DNA of 9,747 nt from Candidatus Eiseniibacteriota bacterium (GTDB taxonomy: Bacteria; Eisenbacteria; RBG-16-71-46), in assembly GCA_023249815.1 (NCBI GenBank), contig JAHFBX010000083.1, positions 1 to 9,747 on the forward strand. The letters are read 5' to 3'. Positions 1-6,385 of this stretch are shown here, piece after piece. The position numbers and the translations under genes are program-made. Within the stretch, counting starts at the first letter, position 1. The number at the start of each line of letters is the position of its first letter. A model generated the notes under the pieces. It worked only from the letters and a program-made list of their open reading frames with translations, searched no databases and had not been told where the DNA came from.

Positions 1-1
1 G

Positions 2-781
2 CTCGCGGGCAAACGTGCGCTGAACGACGCGGCGCTCGAGTCGTTCGTCTTCTCGCTCACCAATGGCCGCCGGCACAAGTCCTCGGCGGAGGGCGCGCGC
101 GCCGCGGGGGCGTCGCAGCCGTTCTCGCCCAGCGTCGCGCTCCGGCCGGCGGTGCAGGACGGCGTGTTCCCGACCGTGGCCATGGCCTGCGGCCCGGGCG
201 AGGTGGCCTACCTGCTCGAACTCCGCGAGGTGTTCGAAGGCGTCTCGGTTCGGCCCGCCGCTCCGGTGCCGCGCTTCGGCGCCACCTGGCTTCCCGCCGC
301 GGCGCTGGAGTTGCTCGAGGCCTCGGGCTGCGAGCCTTGGGACCTCGTGGCCCATACCGACCAGGTGGTTGCGCGCGTGGCCGAGGCGCGTGTCCCCCAA
401 GCGCTGCGTCGCTTGCTTGGAGCCTCACGCGAGGCGGTCGAGCGCTCGCTTGCGGATCTCTCAGACTGCTCGCGCGGCTACGACGCGAGCCTGCCGCAGA
501 TGGTGGAGTCGGCCCGCGGCAAGATGGACTTCCAGCTCGCGCGCCTGGCCGAGGGCGTGCTGGCCAAGGCGCGCGGCAAGCTCGACCGCGAGCATCCGCT
601 GTGGCGCCGGCTGCGCTATGTGCTGTGGCCTGGCGACAAGCTGCAGGAACGCCGGCTCGCGTCGCTGGAGCCCGTGGCCCGCCTCGGCCCCGGCGTCGTG
701 AGCGCGCTCTGCGAACTCGCGAGCGAGCACGCGCTGCGCGTCGCCGACGGCGTTCACGAGCACTACCTGCTGGAGGCGTGA
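2..781 (+). CDS. bshC: Bacillithiol biosynthesis cysteine-adding enzyme BshC (5' partial)
   Basis: Seen: an open frame enters from the left edge and gives 259 residues before TGA. It contains LRPAVQDGVFPTVAMACGPG (about residues 48-67), the conserved BshC core pattern (LRP-x-x-QD-x-x-x-PT-x-x-x-x-GPGE), then EVAYLLELREVFEG, a PRF segment, a charged helical stretch around residues 165-200, and a C-terminal WPGDKLQERR motif typical of the family. Known: BshC is the last enzyme of bacillithiol synthesis and joins cysteine to the glucosamine amino group of GlcN-malate in the cytoplasm; full length is about 500-550 residues, so roughly half is missing upstream. Context: its TGA overlaps the ATG of bshB1 by one base (TGATG), and bshA follows, which makes the pathway assignment firm. 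The start lies outside the window. Confidence 0.95.
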   Translation, partial: LAGKRALNDAALESFVFSLTNGRRHKSSAEGARAAGASQPFSPSVALRPAVQDGVFPTVAMACGPGEVAYLLELREVFEGVSVRPAAPVPRFGATWLPAAALELLEASGCEPWDLVAHTDQVVARVAEARVPQALRRLLGASREAVERSLADLSDCSRGYDASLPQMVESARGKMDFQLARLAEGVLAKARGKLDREHPLWRRLRYVLWPGDKLQERRLASLEPVARLGPGVVSALCELASEHALRVADGVHEHYLLEA

Positions 782-1050
782 TGGCCTTGGACGTGCTCGC
801 GTTCGGCGCTCACCCCGACGACGTCGAGCTCACCTGCGGCGGGCTCGTGGCGCGGCTCGCTGCGCACGGCCACCGGGCCGGCATCGTGGACCTGACGCGC
901 GGCGAGCGCGGCACGCGCGGCGACGTCGCGACGCGCGCGCGCGAGGCGGCGGCGGCCGCGCGGATCCTCGGCGCGGAGCGGCGACTGTCGCTGGGACTTC
1001 CGGACTGCGGACTCGAGCGTCACGATCAGGGCCAGTTGCGCGCCGTTGTG

Positions 1051-1053
1051 TAG
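1051..1053 (+). other. Premature in-frame TAG inside bshB1
   Basis: The codon lies between GTG (V90) and TGC of the bshB1 frame. Family similarity continues on both sides without a frame change, so a single substitution explains it: CAG, AAG, GAG, TGG, TTG, TCG, TAC or TAT could each become TAG by one base change. The position falls in the surface helix before the 'RP-x-LV-x-AP' strand of LmbE-like deacetylases. Confidence 0.9.
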
Positions 1054-1484
1054 TGCCTTCGAGAACACCGTCCCTCACTGGTCATCGCTCCCGACCGGCA
1101 CGACGAGCATCCGGACCACGTCGAGGCCTCGTTCCTCGTGGCGCGGGCCTGCTACCTGGCCGGGCTCGCGGGCTACGAGGCGCAAGGCGAGCGGTACCGC
1201 CCCGCGCGGCTCCTGTTCGTGCTCTATCGCGCTTCCGCGCCAGCGCACCTCGTGGTGGACGTGAGCGACGTATGGAATAGGCGCATGGACGCGGTGCGCG
1301 CGCACGCCAGCCAGTTCGATCCCGCGGCCGGGGATCCGACCTATCTCACCGCGGCTGGATTCCTGGAGTCGGTCGAAGGCCGCGCGCGCGCCTGGGGTGC
1401 CCTCGCGGGCGTCGCGCATGCCGAAGGCTTCCGCGTGCGCGGCGCGTGGCCCGTGGACGACGCGCGCGCTCTATTGGGAGCTGC

Positions 1485-1490
1485 GGGAGG
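1485..1490 (+). promoter_or_regulatory. Shine-Dalgarno site for bshA supporting GTG 1496
   Basis: GGGAGG, continuing into a further AGG, lies 5 bases before GTG 1496 and inside the end of bshB1. It is the only good ribosome-binding site near the bshA N-terminus and is the reason for preferring GTG 1496 to TTG 1598. Confidence 0.6.
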
Positions 1491-1495
1491 AGGCC

Positions 1496-2707
1496 GTGGC
1501 TAGTCGAGCTCGCGCGCGACGGCCCGCCAGGGCGAAACCGCGGCGCAGGAAGACCGGAGCCGCGCCGGCGCGGCCTCGCCGCCGGCGCGCGACGAAGTTG
1601 CGCATCGGCATCAGCTGCTACGCGCATTTCGGCGGCAGCGGCGTCGTGGCGTCCGAGCTCGGCCGCCAGCTCGCGCGCCGCGGCCACGAGGTACACCTGA
1701 TCGCCAGCCGGCTGCCGTTCCGGCTGCGCACGTTCGAGCAGAACCTCTACTTCCATGAGGCGGCCACGGCGCACTACCCGGCGTTCGAGGAAGCGCCGAG
1801 CAACCTGGCGCTCGCCACCAAGATGGTGGAGGTCGTGGAGAACTATTCCCTGGACGTGCTGCACGTGCACTACGCGATGCCGTTCGCGACCAGCGCCTAC
1901 CTCGCCAAGCAGATCATGCTGCCGCGCCACCTGGGCGTGGTCACGACGCTGCACGGCACCGACATCACCGTGGTGGGGGCTGAGCCGTCGCTCTACCGCG
2001 TCACGCAGTTCAGCATGCAGTCGAGCGACCGGCTCACGGCCGTGAGCCGGTTCCTCAAGGAGCGCGCCGAGGCCACGTTCGGGATCACGCGTCCGATCGA
2101 GGTCATCTACAACTTCGTGGACCCACACGTGTTCGCCCCGAAGCGCGACCATCGCGTGCCGCTCGGTGGTCCCGGCACAAAGGTGCTCATGCATGCGTCC
2201 AACTTCCGGCCCGTCAAGAACATACCGGTGGTGATTCAAGTGTTCGCCGAGGTTCGCAAGCGACTTCAGGCCAAGCTCGTCATGGTGGGGGATGGCCCGG
2301 AGAAGGCCGGGGCCGAGCAGCTCGCCCGCGAGCTGGGGGTGAATCGCGACGTCCTGTTCCTCGGAAACCAGGACCTGATGGAGGAGATGCTGCCACTTGC
2401 CGATGTATTCCTATTGCCGAGCTCCTCGGAGAGCTTCGGGCTCGTGGCGCTCGAGGCCATGAGCGCGGAAGTGCCGGTGGTGTGCTCGAATGCCGGGGGT
2501 CTGCCCGAGGTGGTCGAGCATGGGTTCACGGGTTTCCTGCACGACCCGACGCACGTTGCCGGTTACACGGCGTCGGTGCTCAAGCTGCTCACGAACAACA
2601 CTTTGCGCCGCGCGATGGGCCGCCGCGGGCGCCGCGTGGCGATGTCACGCTTCGGGGCCGAGGAGATGGTCGGGAAGTACGTGAAGGTCTACGAGTCCCT
2701 GCGCTGA
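1496..2707 (+). CDS. bshA: N-acetyl-alpha-D-glucosaminyl L-malate synthase BshA (GT4 glycosyltransferase)
   Basis: Seen: a GT-B glycosyltransferase with the BshA N-terminal signature RIGISCYAHFGGSGVVASEL, then HVHYAMPFATSAYLAKQ, TLHGTDITVVG, TAVSRFLKE, IYNFVD, ASNFRPVKNI, MVGDGPE, and the GT4 E-x7-E motif at E312 and E320 (ESFGLVALE) followed by NAGGLPEVVEHG. Known: BshA transfers GlcNAc from UDP-GlcNAc to L-malate, the first step of bacillithiol synthesis. Start: GTG 1496 is preceded by GGGAGG (1485-1490) at 5-base spacing and overlaps the bshB1 stop by 8 bases, giving 403 residues. It adds about 34 Arg/Lys/Ala/Pro-rich residues before the conserved fold. TTG 1598 would give 369 residues, the usual family length, but has no clear RBS. 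Function is secure; the start is less so. Confidence 0.95.
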   Translation: MASRARARRPARAKPRRRKTGAAPARPRRRRATKLRIGISCYAHFGGSGVVASELGRQLARRGHEVHLIASRLPFRLRTFEQNLYFHEAATAHYPAFEEAPSNLALATKMVEVVENYSLDVLHVHYAMPFATSAYLAKQIMLPRHLGVVTTLHGTDITVVGAEPSLYRVTQFSMQSSDRLTAVSRFLKERAEATFGITRPIEVIYNFVDPHVFAPKRDHRVPLGGPGTKVLMHASNFRPVKNIPVVIQVFAEVRKRLQAKLVMVGDGPEKAGAEQLARELGVNRDVLFLGNQDLMEEMLPLADVFLLPSSSESFGLVALEAMSAEVPVVCSNAGGLPEVVEHGFTGFLHDPTHVAGYTASVLKLLTNNTLRRAMGRRGRRVAMSRFGAEEMVGKYVKVYESLR

Positions 2708-2786
2708 CGCGCCCGGCGCCGCAGGTCCGCCATGAGACGGGGCGCCACGACACGCACGACATCCCACGAGGGGAGAGCGAGGCCCG
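2708..2786 (+). other. Intergenic gap between the bacillithiol block and the dgcN-like gene
   Basis: At 79 bases this is the largest gap in the window. It contains two copies of GGCGCC (2715-2720 and 2741-2746) and an imperfect GCGCCC/GGGCGC pairing (2709-2714 with 2740-2745), but no T tract and no promoter-like boxes that I can defend. It ends with the ribosome-binding site of the next gene. It could separate two transcription units, but the sequence does not decide this. Confidence 0.3.
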
Positions 2787-3869
2787 ATGCTGGGAAAGCA
2801 ACGACGGATCGCGGTGATGGCGGAAGGGAGCTTCACGCCACTCGACGCCAAGACTGCGCTCGGCGTGATCCGCTACCGCCCGGACGAGGTCGTGGCCGTC
2901 ATCGACTCGGTCCGCGCGGGCCGCACGTCGGAGGACTGCGTCGGTGTGGGCGGCGCGATCCCGGTCGTGACCGGGCTCGAGGCCGCTGCCGCGCACGACG
3001 CCGATACGCTGCTGCTGGGGTTGGCGCCGCAGGGCGGCATGCTGCCCGACTCGTGGCGGCGCGTCGTCGCCGACGCGCTGATGCGCGGCTGGGACGTGCT
3101 CTCGGGGCTGCACGTGTTCCTGGGCGACGACCCAGAACTCGCAGCACTCGCCGAGGCGAAGGGCTGCGCGCTGCTCGACGTGCGCCGGCCGCCGGCCCGG
3201 CGCTCGATCGCCGCGCGGCGTGCCGCCACCGTGGACGCGCTCGTCGTGCTCACCGTGGGGACGGACTGCAACGTGGGCAAGATGACGACCGCGGTCGAGC
3301 TCCATCGCGAGCTCGAGGACCGCGGCGTGCGCTCGGCGTTCGTCGCCACCGGGCAGACCGGCATCTTCATCGCCGACCATGGTGCCGCGATCGACGCTGT
3401 GCCGGCGGATTTCGTGGCCGGGCTCGCGGAACACCTGGTGCTCGAGGCGTCCCGCGATGCCGATATCGTCATCGTCGAAGGCCAGGGGGCGATCCACCAC
3501 CCGGCGTACTCGGGCGTGACGCTGTCGCTCATGCACGGCGCCTGTCCCGAGGTGCTGGTGTTGTGCCACCAGGCCGGTCGCACGCACGTCAAGCTCATGG
3601 ACGCCGGCCCGGCGCCGAAGCTGCGCTCGCTCACCGAGGTCCTGCGCGACAACGAGCGCGCGGCGGGCTGGATCCGGCCGGCGCCGGTGCTGGCGCTGGC
3701 GCTCAACACGATGCTGCTGGACGATCTCGAGGCGCGTCGCGCCATCGAGACGACGCAGCAGCTGACGGGAGTGCCCACGGTCGATCCGGTTCGATTCGGG
3801 GTCGAGGCGGTCGCGACCGAGCTGCAGCGGCGGCTCGACGAGCGCAAGCGTCGCGCCTCGAACGAGTAG
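2787..3869 (+). CDS. dgcN: DUF1611 family P-loop protein, DgcN-like (putative D-glutamate N-acetyltransferase)
   Basis: Seen: 360 residues. The N-terminal region (about 1-145) opens RRIAVMAEGSF and has RYRPDEVVAVIDS; the C-terminal region carries a Walker A-like loop GTDCNVGKMTT (residues 158-168), ATGQTGIFI, EGQGAIHHPAYSG (E231 onward) and a CHQAGR segment. This is the DUF1611 architecture: a Rossmann-like N-terminus with a P-loop NTPase-fold C-terminus. Known: DUF1611 proteins of the DgcN type are reported in D-glutamate catabolism next to the racemase DgcA. Start: ATG 2787 has GGGGAG at 2770-2775 and GAGG at 2779-2782, and gives the expected N-terminus; ATG 2817 would cut into the first strand. 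Neighbour: the next gene is an enolase-superfamily epimerase, the usual DUF1611 partner. Family membership is firm; the acetyltransferase activity is inferred from family and neighbour. Confidence 0.85.
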   Translation: MLGKQRRIAVMAEGSFTPLDAKTALGVIRYRPDEVVAVIDSVRAGRTSEDCVGVGGAIPVVTGLEAAAAHDADTLLLGLAPQGGMLPDSWRRVVADALMRGWDVLSGLHVFLGDDPELAALAEAKGCALLDVRRPPARRSIAARRAATVDALVVLTVGTDCNVGKMTTAVELHRELEDRGVRSAFVATGQTGIFIADHGAAIDAVPADFVAGLAEHLVLEASRDADIVIVEGQGAIHHPAYSGVTLSLMHGACPEVLVLCHQAGRTHVKLMDAGPAPKLRSLTEVLRDNERAAGWIRPAPVLALALNTMLLDDLEARRAIETTQQLTGVPTVDPVRFGVEAVATELQRRLDERKRRASNE

Positions 3870-3883
3870 CCGGAGTAGCATGG

Positions 3884-3903
3884 CCCGGCCGGAGCCGGGG
3901 AGG
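3884..3903 (+). promoter_or_regulatory. Small hairpin overlapping the Shine-Dalgarno of the epimerase gene
   Basis: CCCGGC at 3884-3889 pairs perfectly with GCCGGG at 3894-3899 across a four-base loop. The GGGGAGG ribosome-binding site (3897-3903) begins inside the 3' arm. There is no following T tract, so it is not a convincing terminator. It supports ATG 3913 as the start, because the 3880 start would place this element inside the coding region. Confidence 0.4.
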
Positions 3904-3912
3904 ATGCGAAGC

Positions 3913-4938
3913 ATGCAGGTGATCCAGGAAACGCTGAGCCTCGAGACCGTGTTCGAGTTCCGCATCGCGCACGGCGCGCGCCGCGCGCACCGGAACACGC
4001 TCGTGCGCCTCCGGCACGACGGGGTGGAAGGGCTGGGCGAGGCGGCGCCGTCGCACTACTACGGTGAGACGTTCGAGACCGCGGCATTCGCGCTCTCGGA
4101 GTGGTCCTCGCACCTGGGGGACGACCCGTTCGCGCTGGACGCGATCGAGCGCAGGCTGGACGTCGTGCTCCAGGGCCACGCGGCGGCACGCGCTGCGCTC
4201 GACATGGCGCTGCACGACTGGATCGGCAAGAAACTCCAGACCCCGGTGTGGAAGCTGTTCGGCCTGGACCCGTCGCGCGCGCCCCGCTCGTGCGTCACGC
4301 TCGGCATGGCGAGCCCGGAGGAGATGGAGAGGAAGCTCGACACGGTGCGCGACTTCCCGATCTTGAAGGTGAAGCTCGGCGGACCCGGCGACGTCGAAAA
4401 CCTCCGCCGCATCCGCGCCGGCTTCAAGGGCAAGCTGCAGGTGGACGCGAACACGGCGTGGAACGCCGCCGACGCGGTGCAGGTGCTGCGCAAGATCGAG
4501 CCGCTGCAGATCGAGCTCGTCGAGCAGCCCGTGCCGCGCGGCGACCTGGACGGCCTGCGCTGGGTGCGCGAGCGGAGCCCGATCCCGGTATTCGCGGACG
4601 AGAGCGCGCACACGCTCGCCGACATCGCTCAGCTCGCCGGCCGCGTGGACGGGGTGAACTTGAAGCTCATGAAGACCGGGGGCCTGCGCGAGATGCACCG
4701 CATGATCCACGCGGCGCGTGCGCACGTGATGAAGGTCATGCTCGGCTCCATGGTCGAGTCGAGCCTGGCGCTCACCGCGGCCGCGCAACTGGCGCCGCTC
4801 GTGGACTACCTGGACCTGGACGGGCACTGGCTCTTGAAGGACGACCCCTTCGCGGGCGCTCCAGGCGAGCGCGGGGAGATCAGGCTCCTCGACACCGCGG
4901 GGCTCGGCGTGGTGCCGGCGGGTGCGGTGGTGCGATGA
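3913..4938 (+). CDS. dgcA: Enolase-superfamily racemase/dipeptide epimerase (DgcA-like or L-Ala-D/L-Glu epimerase)
   Basis: Seen: 341 residues with the muconate-lactonizing-enzyme subgroup layout. The capping domain has GLGEAAPSHYYGE; the barrel carries K152-V-K154, metal ligands D178 (VDANTAW), E204 (LVEQP) and D229 (FADES), then K251 and K254 (NLKLMKTGG), MLGSMVESS, and a C-terminal D301-L-D303. Known: these enzymes epimerise an alpha carbon by two-base catalysis at Mg2+. In dipeptide epimerases the DxD pair binds the free amino group of L-Ala-D/L-Glu; DgcA proteins act on N-acetyl-glutamate. The DUF1611 partner favours the DgcA role and the DxD favours the dipeptide role, so the substrate is unresolved. 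Start: ATG 3913 has GGGGAGG (3897-3903) at 9-base spacing and gives the standard N-terminus; ATG 3904 and 3880 are alternatives. Its TGA overlaps the next ATG. Confidence 0.88.
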   Translation: MQVIQETLSLETVFEFRIAHGARRAHRNTLVRLRHDGVEGLGEAAPSHYYGETFETAAFALSEWSSHLGDDPFALDAIERRLDVVLQGHAAARAALDMALHDWIGKKLQTPVWKLFGLDPSRAPRSCVTLGMASPEEMERKLDTVRDFPILKVKLGGPGDVENLRRIRAGFKGKLQVDANTAWNAADAVQVLRKIEPLQIELVEQPVPRGDLDGLRWVRERSPIPVFADESAHTLADIAQLAGRVDGVNLKLMKTGGLREMHRMIHAARAHVMKVMLGSMVESSLALTAAAQLAPLVDYLDLDGHWLLKDDPFAGAPGERGEIRLLDTAGLGVVPAGAVVR

Positions 4939-6362
4939 GCCGCCGGCTCCGGCTGTACATCGCCGCGACGCTCGCGGCCGCCGTCGCCGTACTCGCGTGG
5001 GGCTGGCCCGACCGGTTCACGACGGACTGGGGCCACTACGTCGCCTGGGTCGTCATCTGCCTCGTCTCGGAGACGATGTGGAGCAACACGCTGTCGGGCG
5101 CCGCGACGTGGAGCCTCTCCGCCACGGCCGGGCTCTCGAGCGCAGTGCTGTGGGGGAATGGCGCCGGCATCTGGATCTCCGCGCTCTCCACGCTCGTCGC
5201 CGATCTGTTCGTGCTGCGGAAGCCGCTCGTACGCGTCGCGTTCAACGCCGGCCAGATCGCCGTGGCCACGGCGGTGGGCGCGACACTGTTCGAGTGGCTG
5301 GGCGGTCGCACCGCGCTGCCCGTGATGCCGGGCGGCAGCGTGCTGGATCGCGCGCAGGCCACGTCGCTCATGCTGCCGTTTCTCGGCCTGGTCGTCGGCT
5401 ACTTCGTCGTCAACCGCGCCATGGTGGCGCTCGCCGTGGCCTGGTCGGCGGGGCGCGGCTGGCGCGCCGTGCTGCTCGAGGACTGGCTCTACATGGCGCG
5501 CATCGAGGTGGATGCGGCCTCGTTCCTGCTCACGCCACTCATGGTGATCTCGTTCACCACGGTGGGATACCCGGGCGTGCTGCTGTTCTACGCGCCGCTG
5601 TTCATGCTGTTCCAGTCCGACCGCCGCTTCATCGAGTTGAAACGCGCCGAGGAGGCGAACCTGCGCAGCGCCCGCTTCGCGGCCAAGGGCGAGCTCGCGG
5701 CTGGCATCGGGCACGAGCTCAACAACCAGCTCGTCGCAATCAGCGCCCGCGCGCAGATGCTGCTCAAAGATTCCGAGAAGCAGTCGTTCGAGCACGCGCC
5801 GCGCCATGCCCAGATCATCCTCGAGCAGAGTAAGCGCATGGGCGTGCTCGCGAAGGGTCTCATGGACTACACCCGCAACAGGGTGAACGTGGAGCCCATG
5901 GACCTGAACGGCATGCTCACGAGCACGATCGAGTTCGTGAAGGGCGACAAGCGCTTCCGCGGCGTGGAATGGGACGTCGAACTGGATCCCGACCTGCCGC
6001 AGATCCGCGCCGACGTGGGTCAGATCCAGGGCGTGTTCATCAACCTGTTCGTGAACGCGGCGGACGCCATGGGCGCGCAGGAGTCGCGGCGCTCCATCGC
6101 GGTGCGCACACGCTTGGACGAGCGTGCGAAGGCCGCGGAGATCGACGTGCAGGACACGGGGCCGGGGATCGAGCGCGAGCACCTCGGCCGCATGTTCGAG
6201 TTCATGTTCACCACCAAGGCCGAAGGCCACGGCTTCGGGCTCTCGACGTCGCATCGCACGATCGAGAATCACGGCGGCAGGATCACCGTGGACAGCGAAC
6301 TCGGCCACGGCGCCCGGTTCCACATCGAGCTGCCGCTGTCCGGCCCCGGGAGCTGGAGCTGA
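4935..6362 (+). CDS. Polytopic membrane sensor histidine kinase (orphan)
   Basis: Seen: 475 residues. Residues 1-220 are strongly hydrophobic with about six to seven membrane segments (near 7-24, 35-49, 59-73, 77-94, 103-119, 140-165, 195-220). A linker leads to the phosphoacceptor helix with GELAAGIGHELNNQL (H260), then a HATPase domain: N box INLFVNAADAM (N370, N374), G1 box DTGPGI (D407), F box FEFMFTTK, G2 box GHGFGLS (G431-G435). All catalytic boxes are intact, so kinase activity is expected. No PAS, HAMP or periplasmic sensor domain is evident, so any stimulus is probably sensed in or at the membrane. Context: ATG 4935 overlaps the epimerase stop (ATGA) with only a weak RBS, suggesting translational coupling. 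No response regulator is in the window. The catalytic half resembles NtrB-like kinases; the ligand is unknown. Confidence 0.92.
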   Translation: MSRRLRLYIAATLAAAVAVLAWGWPDRFTTDWGHYVAWVVICLVSETMWSNTLSGAATWSLSATAGLSSAVLWGNGAGIWISALSTLVADLFVLRKPLVRVAFNAGQIAVATAVGATLFEWLGGRTALPVMPGGSVLDRAQATSLMLPFLGLVVGYFVVNRAMVALAVAWSAGRGWRAVLLEDWLYMARIEVDAASFLLTPLMVISFTTVGYPGVLLFYAPLFMLFQSDRRFIELKRAEEANLRSARFAAKGELAAGIGHELNNQLVAISARAQMLLKDSEKQSFEHAPRHAQIILEQSKRMGVLAKGLMDYTRNRVNVEPMDLNGMLTSTIEFVKGDKRFRGVEWDVELDPDLPQIRADVGQIQGVFINLFVNAADAMGAQESRRSIAVRTRLDERAKAAEIDVQDTGPGIEREHLGRMFEFMFTTKAEGHGFGLSTSHRTIENHGGRITVDSELGHGARFHIELPLSGPGSWS

Positions 6363-6385
6363 CCGAGGCGGCCGGGCGGGAAGCG

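Larger units (their letters stand above)
781..1503 (+). pseudogene. bshB1: Bacillithiol deacetylase BshB1, interrupted by an in-frame TAG
   Basis: Seen: ATG at 781 overlaps the bshC stop, with GGAGG at 772-776 four bases upstream. The frame opens LDVLAFGAHPDDVEL (zinc and catalytic motif: H11, D13, D14) and continues to RAVV at codon 90. It then hits TAG at 1051-1053 and resumes in the same frame with CLREHRPSLVIAP and DEHPDH (H110, H113) through to TAG at 1501-1503. Read through, it is 240 residues, the normal length for this LmbE-like family. Known: BshB removes the acetyl group from GlcNAc-malate; its zinc is held by the His and Asp of AHPDD and a His of the HPDH region. The 90-residue upstream piece lacks the last ligand. 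A restart at GTG 1138 would lack everything through HPDH, so neither piece should be active alone. Inferred: a true nonsense mutation, readthrough, or a base-call error. TAG is used as a normal stop elsewhere here, so recoding is unlikely. Confidence 0.88.

Noticed and set aside
1051..1053. Recoding of TAG (pyrrolysine or another suppressor system)
   Set aside because: TAG ends bshB1 itself (1501-1503), the dgcN-like gene and rsgA in this window, so it serves as a normal stop. No recoding element or suppressor tRNA is visible.
1046..1264. A short + strand frame beginning just before the bshB1 stop codon, as possible evidence of a frameshift
   Set aside because: The bshB1 family sequence continues in the original frame on both sides of the TAG, so no frame change is needed. 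The alternative frame gives no BshB-like residues.
2708..2786. Possible intrinsic terminator between bshA and the dgcN-like gene
   Set aside because: The pairing is imperfect with a large loop, and there is no T-rich run after it.
2589..3998. Long minus-strand open frame opposite the dgcN-like gene (and similar ones at 2873-4189, 3703-4827 and 4806-6395)
   Set aside because: Arg/His/Ser-rich mirror translations of well-supported + strand genes, with no domain signature and no independent RBS evidence.
4101..4934. Upstream in-frame extension of the histidine kinase into the epimerase gene
   Set aside because: That stretch is Arg-rich out-of-frame translation of the epimerase. The membrane domain begins cleanly at ATG 4935, which overlaps the epimerase stop.
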